Shown piece after piece: positions 27,136 to 37,707 of a DNA stretch of 64,000 bases. Position 1 is the first letter of the stretch. The number at the start of each line of letters is the position of its first letter. The notes below the pieces were generated by a model that worked only from the letters and a program-made list of their open reading frames with translations, was not told the origin of the DNA and made no database searches. Made by a program: the position numbers and the translations under genes. Source of the stretch: Sandaracinus sp. (lineage in GTDB: Bacteria > Myxococcota_A > Polyangia > Polyangiales > Houyiibacteriaceae); contig PABA01000127.1 of NCBI GenBank assembly GCA_002699025.1, positions 1-64,000 on the forward strand, written 5' to 3'.

Positions 27136-28641
27136 ATGGAGTTCGAGCGCTTCGCCCGCCTCGCGCAGGACGCGACGGTGGTGCCCGTACATCGCGAGAT
27201 CATCGCGGACGACCTCACGCCGGTGGCTGCCTTCGCGGCGGTCGCGGCGGGGCCCGAGCAGGGAGGCTTCCTGCTCGAGAGCGTGGTGGGCGGTGAGAAG
27301 TGGGCCCGCTTCTCCTTCGTCGGCTTCGACCCGCTCATGGTCGTGCGCGGCGGGCCCGGCGAAGGTGGGGCTGGGCGCTTCGAGGTGCGGGAGGGGGGCG
27401 AGGCGCGCGTCGAGACCGGCGTCGACCCGGTCGAGAGGCTCCGCGAGACGATGGCCGCGCTGCGGCCGCCCCCGGCCAGCGCCCTCGGTGAGCTGCCGCG
27501 CTTCTGGGGCGGCGCGGTGGGCTTTTTGGCCTACGACGTGGTGCGCCGCTTCGAGCCCAAGGTGGGTGCGCCCCTCGAGGCCGACGAGGACGAGCTCGCC
27601 TTCGCCATCGGCTCGAAGGTGCTGATCTTCGACGCGCTCCGGCAGACGGTGCGCGTCGTGGTGCCCGTGCGGGTGGGCGAGGGGATCGACCCGAAGCAGG
27701 CCCACGCGGGCGCGGAGGCGGCCATCGACGAGGTGGTCGAGCGGCTCCGCGGGCGGGGGCCCCTGCCGACGCTGCGTCTGCCGAGCCCGGACGTGCGGGG
27801 GGAGCTGCCTCCGTCGAGCTTCGAACGGGACGCCTTCGAGGAGGCGGTGCGCACCAGCCAGGAGCACATCCGCGCCGGCGACATCTTCCAGGTCGTGCTC
27901 GCGCAGCGTTTCGAGGTCGAGGCGCCGGACGTGGATCCCTTCGCCGTCTATCGGGCCATGCGCGTCGTGAACCCGTCTCCCTACATGTACTTCCTGCGCT
28001 TGCCCGGCGTGGACATCGCCGGCGCCAGCCCCGAGACGCTCGTGCGCGTCGAGGACGGGCAGGCGACCGTGCGGCCCATCGCTGGGACGCGGCACCGGGG
28101 GGCCACCGAGGAGGAGGACCAGGCCAACGCCGAGGAGCTCCTCGCGGACCCGAAGGAGCGCGCCGAGCACGTGATGCTCGTCGACCTCGGGCGGAACGAC
28201 CTCGGGCGCATCAGCGAGCCCGGGAGCGTGCGCGTCGACGAGAAGATGGTGATCGAGCGCTACTCGCACGTCATGCACATGACCTCGAACGTCGTGGGCA
28301 CGTTGGCCGAGGGGCGCGACGCGATCGACGTCGTGCGGGCGACCTTCCCGGCCGGGACGCTGAGCGGGGCGCCGAAGGTGCGTGCGATGCAGATCATCGA
28401 GGAGCTCGAGCCGGTGCGGCGCGGCATCTACGGCGGGGCCGTGGGCTACTTCGGCTTCGACGGGAACGCCGACCTGGCCATCGCCATCCGGACCATGGTC
28501 GCGCGCGGAGGGCGCCTCACGCTCCAGGCCGGCGCGGGCATCGTGGAAGCCAGCGAGCCCGCGAAGGAGTGGGAGGAGACCGTGAACAAGGCCCGGGCCG
28601 GCCTGGTCGCGATCGAGGCCGCGCGCGCATCCAGCGCGTAG
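27136..28641 (+). CDS. trpE: Anthranilate synthase component I
   Basis: Converts chorismate and ammonia to anthranilate, the first step of tryptophan synthesis. 501 residues. The allosteric tryptophan site is present (LLESVVGGEKWARFSFVGFDP, about 37-57), so feedback inhibition is expected. The chorismate-binding domain (about 235-495) shows AGDIFQVVLAQRFE, SPYMYFLRL, GASPETLVRVEDGQATVRPIAGTRHRG, LVDLGRNDLGRI, and FPAGTLSGAPKVRAMQII. A TrpE rather than PabB assignment rests on the LLES feedback segment. No trpG glutaminase is adjacent, so its partner must be elsewhere. Last chromosomal gene before the tRNA-Asp island. Confidence 0.95.
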   Translation: MEFERFARLAQDATVVPVHREIIADDLTPVAAFAAVAAGPEQGGFLLESVVGGEKWARFSFVGFDPLMVVRGGPGEGGAGRFEVREGGEARVETGVDPVERLRETMAALRPPPASALGELPRFWGGAVGFLAYDVVRRFEPKVGAPLEADEDELAFAIGSKVLIFDALRQTVRVVVPVRVGEGIDPKQAHAGAEAAIDEVVERLRGRGPLPTLRLPSPDVRGELPPSSFERDAFEEAVRTSQEHIRAGDIFQVVLAQRFEVEAPDVDPFAVYRAMRVVNPSPYMYFLRLPGVDIAGASPETLVRVEDGQATVRPIAGTRHRGATEEEDQANAEELLADPKERAEHVMLVDLGRNDLGRISEPGSVRVDEKMVIERYSHVMHMTSNVVGTLAEGRDAIDVVRATFPAGTLSGAPKVRAMQIIEELEPVRRGIYGGAVGYFGFDGNADLAIAIRTMVARGGRLTLQAGAGIVEASEPAKEWEETVNKARAGLVAIEAARASSA

Positions 28642-28728
28642 CCCCACGCATCCCCCGTGTTTCGCGAGGGAAACGCGCACGTGCCGCCCCGTCCGGAATC
28701 GGGGAGTGCCGGAACGCGAATTTCTTCT

Positions 28729-28756
28729 TTGACACCCCCCCGAGCCATGCTAGCTA
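28729..28756 (+). promoter_or_regulatory. Promoter of tRNA-Asp
   Basis: TTGACA (28729-28734), a 16-bp spacer, then TAGCTA (28751-28756), 45 bases before the tRNA. The -10 is identical to that of tRNA-Gln. Confidence 0.7.
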
Positions 28757-28800
28757 TTCGTCCCCCGCGGGGGCCGAGGCCTCCCACGGACGTTCTTTCT

Positions 28801-30153
<1,353 letters not shown>

Positions 30154-30154
<1 letters not shown>

Positions 30155-30597
30155 CACTCCTCCTCACGGATCTTCGAGAGTTGCCTTCGACGGTGGCCGG
30201 TCCAGGCCCGGGGCTCCGCTGCGCGGCGTTCGAGCCACGCCTCGACCTCCCGGCGGCGAAAGCGGAGCCGACGCCCGACGCGGAACGCCGGGAGCCCTTG
30301 TCGACGGTGCCATTTTTGCACCGTGTCCGGCCTCACGCCGACCATCCGGGCCACGTCGGCCGTCGTGAGGATGCGCGCCGGCTCCTCCGCCGGGCGCTCG
30401 CGCCGCGCCGCCGCGACGATGGCGGCGATCAGCGCCGCAAACTCCCGCACCGAGAGCGTGAAGACCGGCGCCTCCCCCGTGCGTGGCGTCTCGAGCGAGC
30501 GGAGCGCCCGCCGGGCCCGAGCCCGGTCCAGCTCACTCACCTCGATCAGCTCGCCGGTCGCAGGGAGCGCCGTGTGGCCCGCGTCATCGCGCCGCAT
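30154..30597 (-). CDS. Excisionase-like helix-turn-helix protein
   Basis: 147 residues from ATG 30597. The C-terminal half carries an HTH_17/AlpA-type winged helix: ILTTADVARMVGVRPDTVQKWHRRQGLPAFRVGRRLRFRRREVEAWLERR (about 75-125). The N-terminal part is helical, of unknown role. Overlap by one base with the integrase start suggests it is the recombination directionality factor or a regulator of int. A small palindrome, TACCT-N4-AGGTA at 30655-30668, lies between it and the divergent gene at 30693 and could be its operator. Confidence 0.8.
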
Positions 30598-30692
30598 GGG
30601 AACCTCCCGCTCGGTTCGCCCGAGGCCCGACGAGTTCTCGCGATAGAGCGGTGCTACCTTGCGAGGTATCCACCGAATCGATGGCGTGAGAA

Positions 30693-31682
30693 ATGAGCAT
30701 GAGAACCACTCTGACTCCGCAGCCCAACGCAGTCTCCCCCACTCATGGCGAGGTGCTCGAATGGGCGCTGGAAGCGCTCGTGACGTCCGTGCGGTGGGCC
30801 GAGCGAAGGCGCGTCGAGGCCGATCGAATCGCTCGAAAGCTCTCGAAGAGGAGCACGGAAGGCGCATCGGCGCCGAGTGAAGAAGACGACGCGCTCCTCG
30901 AGCGAAGAATCCTCTGTGAGCACCTTCGGCTGGCATCGGAGATCTCGCGCCTCGAGTCCGAACACATCCGGCGTGTGATCGTCGCCGAAGGATCCCATCC
31001 GGACCCGTGGCGAGTCTACGACTGCATCGCCGGCGCTCATCGGCGGCACGAGCTCGCGCGAGGCGAGGGCAGCACCAGTGGGCCATGGGGCCCTCCGAGC
31101 GCCGAGGGCCATCGAGGTTGGGCTCGTCGCCGGATGTCCCTGTTCTGGCGCGATGTCTACCTGCGGCGATGCCTCGAAGTGCTCACGGGTTGGGTCGCCC
31201 GCTGGGGCCCCGCCAACCGCAGACGCGCCACGCGGCCCACCCCCTTCGAGCGGGAGATGATCCTCCTCTGTCTCGAACGTCTCACCTTCGAGGAGCGCGT
31301 GCACCGAGGCTGCGTCGCTCCGCCGCCGACGCCCGATGCGTTGCCGGACATCGAGGAGCTCGACGCGGAGGTGTGGGCGTCGCTCGAGCCGAGGAACGTC
31401 GAGGGAACCGGGGTGCATTCGTCGCCGAGCGGGATCGAGCGGTTCTTGCTCTACAGCCCGCACCTGGACTCCTCCGTTCTGGCGACCCTCGTGAGCGTGC
31501 TCTGCCATGATTCGACCGTCGATCCGAGGCGGAACGTGGTGCACCTTCGCAGAGCATCGGAGCTGATCGCGGACACCAAGTACGGCTGGCCCTGCGCGAT
31601 GCTCGCCTGGATGCTCGTCGAAGCGGGGCTGAAGCGACCTCTCTCCGCGCGATCGCTGCAGGACCTTCGCCAGCCGCAATGA
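30693..31682 (+). CDS. Island hypothetical protein, 329 aa
   Basis: A soluble protein of 329 residues with no recognised domain. It begins MSMRTTLTPQ; the first 100 residues are helical and charged (EALVTSVRWAERRRVEADRIARKLSKRS, then LLERRILCEHLRLASEISRLESEHIRRVIV, possibly a short coiled coil). Later parts include FWRDVYLRRCLEVLTGWVARWGP and FEREMILLCLERLTFEERVHRGC. The antisense frame is equally long but Arg/Pro/His-rich with no sensible fold, so this strand is preferred. It is divergent from the integrase pair. No function is proposed. Confidence 0.6.
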   Translation: MSMRTTLTPQPNAVSPTHGEVLEWALEALVTSVRWAERRRVEADRIARKLSKRSTEGASAPSEEDDALLERRILCEHLRLASEISRLESEHIRRVIVAEGSHPDPWRVYDCIAGAHRRHELARGEGSTSGPWGPPSAEGHRGWARRRMSLFWRDVYLRRCLEVLTGWVARWGPANRRRATRPTPFEREMILLCLERLTFEERVHRGCVAPPPTPDALPDIEELDAEVWASLEPRNVEGTGVHSSPSGIERFLLYSPHLDSSVLATLVSVLCHDSTVDPRRNVVHLRRASELIADTKYGWPCAMLAWMLVEAGLKRPLSARSLQDLRQPQ

Positions 31683-32091
31683 CTGGGGCGGAAGCGCGGC
31701 GTCGCGCTCTCGACTCTCCGCGCCGTCGACACCGTGCGCGCCCCCGGACGCGCCCGGCCGCCAAGGCGAGAACCGGCGCGGACGGAGCGACGATGTGAGT
31801 GTGGCAGACGGCGGCAGACGACGGACGGTGCGGATGATTGGGGGAGACGGCGGCAGACGACGGACGACGGACCATGCGGATGAATGGGGCAGACGGTGAA
31901 GAGATGGCGGCCTCAGACGTTGGGGGCGGACGCGCGTCCGCGCCTGGGCCCGGCCGACGGGTGCCCCCGCCGCGCGCGCAGCGGGCGTCGCGTCCGTCGA
32001 TGAGGGTCGCCACCCGAAGCTACGGGAGGCCGCAACGGCGGGCGACGCCGCTGCGGCCGCGTGGAGTCTGCAGAGACCGACGGCGGCGCGC
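31683..32091. other. Intergenic stretch with short direct repeats
   Basis: No gene seen. A 19-bp direct repeat, gacggcggcagacgacgga, occurs at about 31808-31826 and 31846-31864, with further partial gacgg/cagacg units around it. The rest is GC-rich without hairpins followed by T-runs. Confidence 0.6.
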
Positions 32092-32937
32092 TCAGAGCAG
32101 CGGAGTCACCAGCGCGTAGAGGCCACCGAGCTCCCCCTCGCACTCCAAGAGGCGTCCTCGCACGAGGGCGGGGTTGGCCGTCCACGTGCAGACGAAGGCG
32201 CCGTCGTCGCCCGCCAGGTCCTCATCGTTCACGCTCGCGTCGATCGAGCTGCCGAAGACCAGATTGTAGTCGCCCGAGGTGCCCGAGTAGACGGCGCTGA
32301 AGTCCCCGTCTCCGTCGATCGTGAGGTCGTTGGCCGTCGCCGTGGTGATGGTGCCGGCGCCATCGACGGACATCTCGACGTAGAGATCGGGGCCCGAGCC
32401 GTCCGCGTCCCAGCCGCTGCCATCGGGCTTGGTCGGAGGCACATACGCGAGCAGGGGAAAGAGCCGGTACCGGCGAGGCAGGGCCGGCTCGCAAGTGCCC
32501 GGCGTCAGGCAGGCGTTGCAGTCGCTCGAGCAGGCCATGTTCGGCGTGCAGATGCAGATGTTCTCCCCCGCGCACGAGTCCGTGATGCCGATGCCCGTCT
32601 CGTCGACGAGAACGGAGCAGCCGTTCGGGCCCGCGTCTGCGGGCGGAGGCCCGGCGTCCGTGTCCGCCGGGCCGGCGTCGACGTCTCCCGGCCCCGCGTC
32701 CATCGGCGGCGGCCCGGCGTCGCCCGAGGGGGCGCAGGCGCTGGGGTCGCTCACGAAGTCGTCCGGTCCGACGCAGCGGTAGCCCGCGCCGTCGACGCAC
32801 TGGGTGCTCCCGCACGCGATGGAGAGCCGCCCTCCAGGGACCTCCGCCCCGCAGAAGCAGGCGCTCCCGTCGTCGTCACCACCACATCCCACCATGACCG
32901 AAGCCCCGATCAGGCCGAGGAACCAACCCATGCGCAT
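32092..32937 (-). CDS. Secreted lipoprotein with Asp-Ala-Gly-Pro linker
   Basis: 281 residues. Lipobox SVMVGCGG (acylated Cys18) places it in the envelope. A Cys-rich N-terminal part (CFCGAEVPGGRLSIACGSTQC) is followed by a low-complexity linker made of Asp-Ala-Gly-Pro units (about 73-105), a second Cys-rich patch (CICTPNMACSSDCNACLTPGTC, about 128-150), and a C-terminal beta-rich domain (about 155-281). This layout is common among myxobacterial surface lipoproteins of unknown function. The linker and Cys patches suggest an extended, disulfide-bonded surface protein. It is divergent from the XRE gene at 33021 with 83 bases between. Confidence 0.8.
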   Translation of the reverse strand: MRMGWFLGLIGASVMVGCGGDDDGSACFCGAEVPGGRLSIACGSTQCVDGAGYRCVGPDDFVSDPSACAPSGDAGPPPMDAGPGDVDAGPADTDAGPPPADAGPNGCSVLVDETGIGITDSCAGENICICTPNMACSSDCNACLTPGTCEPALPRRYRLFPLLAYVPPTKPDGSGWDADGSGPDLYVEMSVDGAGTITTATANDLTIDGDGDFSAVYSGTSGDYNLVFGSSIDASVNDEDLAGDDGAFVCTWTANPALVRGRLLECEGELGGLYALVTPLL

Positions 32938-33020
32938 TGCCGACCTCCAATTGCTGTCGGCACGCTACACCGTCTCATAGACGGTGGCAACGCCAGGCCT
33001 GCGTTCGGACCCTCATCCGG

Positions 33021-33332
33021 ATGACTCGGGCGCACGGCGGGTCCCGCGACGAGGATCCGCTGCTCGATGCGCGGGTCGAAGAGGCGCGTCGGCGCATCGC
33101 CGCCGCGATCCGCCGGCGCCGACGCGAGCTCGGGCTCACGCAAGAGCAGGCCGCGGAGAAGCTCGGCTGCACGACGACCCACTACCAGCGCGTCGAGTAC
33201 GCCCAAGCCAACGTCTCCCTCGTCTTCCTCGCTCACCTCTCCCTGGTGATGGAGTGCGATCTCGAGGAGTTGCTCCAGCCCGACCGTGGTGTGCTCCGCC
33301 GTCGGCGGACGACGAAGAAGGCGGCGAACTGA
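33021..33332 (+). CDS. XRE-family helix-turn-helix regulator
   Basis: 103 residues from ATG 33021. Cro/C1-type HTH at about 20-75: ARRRIAAAIRRRRRELGLTQEQAAEKLGCTTTHYQRVEYAQANVSLVFLAHLSLVMECDLEELL. A basic tail (RRRRTTKKAAN) follows. The open frame continues upstream, but this ATG gives a normal lead. Probably a local regulator of the divergent lipoprotein or of the island. Confidence 0.85.
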   Translation: MTRAHGGSRDEDPLLDARVEEARRRIAAAIRRRRRELGLTQEQAAEKLGCTTTHYQRVEYAQANVSLVFLAHLSLVMECDLEELLQPDRGVLRRRRTTKKAAN

Positions 33333-33781
33333 GCCCGAGCGAGGGCGCGGATCCGTGCGCGCGGCCGTTGGTGCGCCCGCGCATAGGTTCGGAGCCCGCT
33401 CTCGCGGTGGGTACCGACTCGTCCACCTGCCGCAGCGAGAAGAAGCCTGGTCCGAAAAGGGAGCTCGACGTGCTGGAGTATGAGGCACTCGTTGCCCCCG
33501 ACCTCGATGGCCGTGTTCACGATGCAGTTGAGCCGGTTGAACTCGGCGACGCCCCCCGCTGACTTCATGCCGCGGAAGCGGCCCGTGAGGCCCGACTGTA
33601 CCTGGTGACCTGGGACATGCGCTCTTTCCCCACGAGAGGGGTCGTCGGAGGACGGCAGGTGAACGGGATGCGTCGGAGTAGAGCCGGGATGTGCGGGTGT
33701 GGGACGGCGTGGGAGCCTGCCTGGCTGCGCCCATTGCCAGTTCACGACGGGCTTCGCTACCCTCTCACCTGCGATCAGGAC
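33333..33781. other. Stretch without a confident gene
   Basis: 449 bases. A minus-strand frame over 33233-33802 contains a more protein-like segment (GGVAEFNRLNCIVNTAIEVG, about 33490-33570), but the rest is Arg/Pro-rich and overlaps the XRE gene, so I do not call it. It could be a decayed gene fragment. Confidence 0.5.
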
Positions 33782-34006
33782 GTGTCTGGGGCCGTATCCC
33801 ACACCTCTAGTGGTCGCGATGCCAGCAGACGATGGACGCTCGACCAGGTGGCGAGTACGTGGCTCAGCAGACCGAAGCTCTATGGTCTCGCGCAGAGCGG
33901 CGAGATTCCGTGCTCAATGGTCGCCGGTAGGTGACGGTTCCATCGCACCGAGATCGACGACTGGATGCTACGTCAGCGCCCCGCGGCCGAAGGGGATCGA
34001 GAATAG
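33782..34006 (+). pseudogene. HTH_17/excisionase-type DNA-binding gene interrupted by an in-frame TGA
   Basis: The frame reads WTLDQVASTWLSRPKLYGLAQSGEIP, then CSMVAGR, a TGA at 33932-33934, and continues in the same frame RFHRTEIDDWMLRQRP to a TAG at 34004-34006. Without the TGA this is a textbook excisionase-type winged helix, where the residue at the stop is normally an aromatic such as Trp (TGG). The most economical reading is one TGG-to-TGA change. The terminal TAG overlaps the GTG start of the helicase gene (TAGTG), so it was the first gene of that operon. The start is uncertain; GTG 33782 is the furthest plausible one. A sequencing error is the alternative. Confidence 0.75.
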
Positions 34007-37000
34007 TGGACACAACTGCCCCACAGGTACCTGCTGATGTAGTCGCGGAGGTTGAGACGCTCTTCTGCGGGCCGGGCGGTACGTACGGCAACTACAGTCG
34101 GCCGCCCGACGACCGCGGCGAGGTCGTCATCCCGACGGCGCTGTACAGGTTCACGCTCCTGGACCCCGACAGTCAGCGCGTTACGCTGCAGGTCTACAAG
34201 GATATCGACTCCATCGGTGGGGCCCTGTGGACGCGGGAGGTGCGGACCCTTCTCCGGGTGTCCGTCCGACAGCACCCCGCACTGCCCCGCATTCTCGCGG
34301 GGGCGTACGTCGAGAAGAACGACCTCGCGTTCGTGATCACCGAGGCCGCGCAGTACCGGCTCTCGGACAAGGGAGCGATGGGCTTCGTGGCGTCGGACCG
34401 GGAGCAGGCGGTGCGGCAGCTCACCCTGCTGGCCCACGGACTGAGCTTGCTCCACGAACAGGGCATCACCCATGGGAACCTGCACCCAGGCGCTGTCGAG
34501 TACGTCGAGTTCGGACACGTCGCCGAGACCGACGAGGTCCGCTTCGGCCTTCGCCTCTCGGGGTTCGAGATGAGCGCGATGGTCAGCAACCTCGTGCGGC
34601 GACAGCTGGCAGGTGAGCAGCTGCCGACCGGCGACATGCGGCGGATCTACCTCGACGCCGCTGACCAGACGCTGGCGTACTGCCCGCCGGAACGCGTCGC
34701 ATGGCTCCTCGCGGACGACACCGGCGAGCTCGGATTCGAGAGCGACCGGTCCGACATCTACTCTCTTGGGATTCTCGCATGGCGCTGGCTTGTGGAGTCG
34801 GGCTCCACGGAGGATCGGAGCTACGAGGAGGATCGAATCGCATGGGCGGGGCTGGAGCGCTCGGTCGAGTCCATCAAGACCCTCCATGGGCACATGCTCG
34901 CCCGCCTTCGCGATCCCAAGATCCCGGCGACCTTTGCGCAGCTTCTTCGATCAATGCTGGCCTGGGACCCGCGTGACCGGCCAAGCATCTTCGCGGTTCT
35001 TCGAGAGCTGACGCAGGACTACGGACGACTTGTAGCCAGCATGGCACCGGCCGAGGAGGCGCGCACCTTCTACGTCGGCTTCATGCCGGAGGAGAGCAAG
35101 AAGACCATCTACCGGTGGGGCTGGGTGGACCTCGACCCCACCGAAGAGGAGGGGCGCGAACAGCTACGGGCCTTCCTCGAGAGCGAGCTTCGCGGCGCCG
35201 AAATCCTGTACTGCCCAGAGGGTTTCAGCGGCTACCAGCGTGCGCGCGATGATAGGGAGCTGCGCGCCTTCCAGGCAGCCAAGTACGTACTCGCGGGCAA
35301 GCAGGCCTACTGGTTCTGCGACATCTACTGTGAGCCAGGGCCGGCCTACAACCGACAGGACCGACTCGTCGAACAGGTCTTGCTGATCAAGTACGTTCGG
35401 CACCACCAGCGAGCCTGGCGTCTGGGCGAGCTCCCCCTTCGCCGACGAATCCCTGGTGAGCTCCGGCTCCTGCCGATCTGGGCTCGACGTGTCCTGGATC
35501 TGAGTGAGGCACGCTCTGAAGGCGCGACGTGGCGGCCAGTTCTTCGCTCTGTCGAGTTCGAGCGAACAACGCCGGACTGGATGTTGGTGATGGACGACGC
35601 GCTGTCGTTCCTCTTGGCGTTCAAGAACGCCGAACTTGACGCACGGATCTTCCCGTTCGAGGTCCGGCGGCAATCCGGGACGCTCGTCGACCTGCGCGTT
35701 GACCAGAGCCGCGACCGTAAGCGCCAGTACGAAGACGGCCTGAGATCCCTGTACTACCGCGAGATGCGCGTTCCCATGGGCCGCCTGTTCGATGGGCTCG
35801 ATAGCGAGGGCACGACGCCTCTGGCCGTGTACGGCGACATTAATGGCAAGCCGGACTTCAGGGGGCGCACCATCGCCAAGGTCGTGCTCAACCGGCGGCT
35901 CGACGACGACACCGTCCAGGTCCGCCTCCTGCACGGTGCACGGAACCTGCCGGAGATCGGGTGGATTCGCCCCGACGAGGATCACGGCAGCTTCTTCCAA
36001 CTACGACGGCAGGAAGACGCGGTTCAGGAGCTCCTTCAGGCGCGCGCTCTGCTCCATCAGCTCCACGGCCCGTCTGCGATCAAGGGGATCCGCGCACGCT
36101 GGCGTGGTGTCGGAGACCACCTCAAAGGTCGCAGTGCGGGAATCGTGAAGGACATGCTCAGCAGCGAGCCGTTCTACGCACTTCATGGTCCGCCGGGGAC
36201 CGGCAAGACGACGGTCGCCTCGGTGGCCGTTGCCGCGCACCTCAGGTCCGACAGGAGCCAGCGCGTCCTCATCAGCAGCCAGTCGCACTTCGCGCTCGAC
36301 AACCTGGCTGTCCGCGTGCTCGCTCGCTGCCGAGACGACAACATGGACATCGTTGCGGTGAGGATCGCTTCAGATCACGCCGTCGCGGAGAAGAAGGTTC
36401 ACCCGCGGCTCGAAGCACTCCGCCCGGAGCGGCAGGCGAGCGCCAAGGTGGATGGCATCAAGAGGGCCTGCCGGGCCGCCCTCGACGACGGTCAGCTCCA
36501 AGATGGTCGCCAGCTCGACGCCGGGATGAAGGCGTTGCTGGGCGAGTGGATGGAGCAGGCCCCCCGCGTAGAGCTGGAAGTCCAGGACCGCATCCGCAGA
36601 GGCGCCAACCTCGTCTTCGCTACGACCGGCGGTTGCACCGAGCAGAACGTGGCCACGGGGGGCACCGCGGGCCTGTACGACTGGGTGGTCGTGGAGGAGG
36701 CGGCCCGGGCCTGGCCTACGGAGCTCGCGCTACCGCTGGTGCGCGGCCTCCGCTGGACCCTGATCGGGGACCACTTCCAGCTGCCGGCGTTCGACGAGCT
36801 CTCCGTGCAGCGCTTTCTTCAGCTGTGCAGTCAGACCGAGGACGAGGAGCTCCAACTCCACGGCACCCGCGCAAAGGAGTACCAGGAGGTCTTTCGACTC
36901 TTCGGCAGCCTCTTCGACAACCGGGCTCAGCGGCGCGAGGCCCGCCCCAAGACTGCGAGGCTCATCGAGCCCCTCGATGAGCTCGACCTGCAGTTCCGGA

Positions 37001-37707
37001 TGCACCCGGACATCTGTCGGCTCGTTTCACGGGCCTTCTACCGGGAGCGGGTCGACCCAGACAACGGCGAGCTCACGACCTATCAGGACGGTTGGCTCCG
37101 CACGGACGAAGAGACCACCGCGCAGCCTCACCTCTTCACTCACCCTGGCTTCTTGAAGAATCGCGCGCTCGTGTGGCTCGACACGCAAGGCGTCGAGGAC
37201 ACGAACGACCAGAGGGCGTGGAAGAACGAGGGAGAGGCACAGCTGGTCAGACAACTCCTCGAGCAGATGCGTCCGACACCGGCACTCCCATCGCGGCAGG
37301 ACGACGACGACATCTTCGCTCTGCTCACGCCCTATCACGCACAGCGTGGGGAGCTGGAGCGTGCTGGGCTACCGGAGTGGGCGAAGGGCCGCATCCACAC
37401 CGTGGATAGCTTCCAGGGACGCGAGGCGGACACAGTCGTAGTCTCGCTCGTCCGGTCAACGCAGCGTGACGATCGCCGGCCCGAAGCCAACATCGGTTAT
37501 CTGGTTTCGCCCAACCGAACGAATGTGCTGCTCTCCCGCGCCCGGAAGCTGCTCATCATCGTCGGCAGGCTGGCTCACTTCGAGAAGCAGGCAGCCCTGA
37601 ACCCCGACCGGAAGGACATCCTGTTCTGGCGCTCCATCGTCGAGGAGGTTCGGCGTCAAGGAGCCGTCGTGTCGGCCGCGTCGGCGTTCGCGGGAGGGCT
37701 TCGATGA
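34006..37707 (+). CDS. mkoA: Pseudokinase/UPF1-like SF1 helicase, Mokosh MkoA-like
   Basis: 1,233 residues from GTG 34006, overlapping the broken HTH gene (TAGTG). The N-terminal protein-kinase fold (about 30-345) keeps Lys65 (QVYKD) and the SDIYSLGILAWRWL helix but has HGN at 156-158 instead of HRD and GFE at 186-188 instead of DFG, so it should be catalytically dead. A middle region (about 350-690) is unassigned. The C-terminal COG1112/UPF1-like helicase has Walker A GPPGTGKTT (728-736), Walker B with EE (about 897), QFRMHP, TVDSFQGREADTVVVSLVRS (about 1131-1150) and NVLLSRARKLLIIVG. A kinase-fold/RNA-helicase protein next to a PLD protein is the layout I remember for type I Mokosh anti-phage systems. 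The name is from memory of that architecture, not a search. Confidence 0.7.
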   Translation: MDTTAPQVPADVVAEVETLFCGPGGTYGNYSRPPDDRGEVVIPTALYRFTLLDPDSQRVTLQVYKDIDSIGGALWTREVRTLLRVSVRQHPALPRILAGAYVEKNDLAFVITEAAQYRLSDKGAMGFVASDREQAVRQLTLLAHGLSLLHEQGITHGNLHPGAVEYVEFGHVAETDEVRFGLRLSGFEMSAMVSNLVRRQLAGEQLPTGDMRRIYLDAADQTLAYCPPERVAWLLADDTGELGFESDRSDIYSLGILAWRWLVESGSTEDRSYEEDRIAWAGLERSVESIKTLHGHMLARLRDPKIPATFAQLLRSMLAWDPRDRPSIFAVLRELTQDYGRLVASMAPAEEARTFYVGFMPEESKKTIYRWGWVDLDPTEEEGREQLRAFLESELRGAEILYCPEGFSGYQRARDDRELRAFQAAKYVLAGKQAYWFCDIYCEPGPAYNRQDRLVEQVLLIKYVRHHQRAWRLGELPLRRRIPGELRLLPIWARRVLDLSEARSEGATWRPVLRSVEFERTTPDWMLVMDDALSFLLAFKNAELDARIFPFEVRRQSGTLVDLRVDQSRDRKRQYEDGLRSLYYREMRVPMGRLFDGLDSEGTTPLAVYGDINGKPDFRGRTIAKVVLNRRLDDDTVQVRLLHGARNLPEIGWIRPDEDHGSFFQLRRQEDAVQELLQARALLHQLHGPSAIKGIRARWRGVGDHLKGRSAGIVKDMLSSEPFYALHGPPGTGKTTVASVAVAAHLRSDRSQRVLISSQSHFALDNLAVRVLARCRDDNMDIVAVRIASDHAVAEKKVHPRLEALRPERQASAKVDGIKRACRAALDDGQLQDGRQLDAGMKALLGEWMEQAPRVELEVQDRIRRGANLVFATTGGCTEQNVATGGTAGLYDWVVVEEAARAWPTELALPLVRGLRWTLIGDHFQLPAFDELSVQRFLQLCSQTEDEELQLHGTRAKEYQEVFRLFGSLFDNRAQRREARPKTARLIEPLDELDLQFRMHPDICRLVSRAFYRERVDPDNGELTTYQDGWLRTDEETTAQPHLFTHPGFLKNRALVWLDTQGVEDTNDQRAWKNEGEAQLVRQLLEQMRPTPALPSRQDDDDIFALLTPYHAQRGELERAGLPEWAKGRIHTVDSFQGREADTVVVSLVRSTQRDDRRPEANIGYLVSPNRTNVLLSRARKLLIIVGRLAHFEKQAALNPDRKDILFWRSIVEEVRRQGAVVSAASAFAGGLR

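Noticed and set aside
25636-28680. 1,014-codon open frame on the minus strand
   Set aside because: Covers glyA in another frame and trpE antisense; both of those have unmistakable motifs.
30654-31679. 341-codon minus-strand frame opposite the island hypothetical
   Set aside because: Rich in Arg, His and Pro without a plausible fold; the plus-strand frame reads more like a protein. The choice is not certain.
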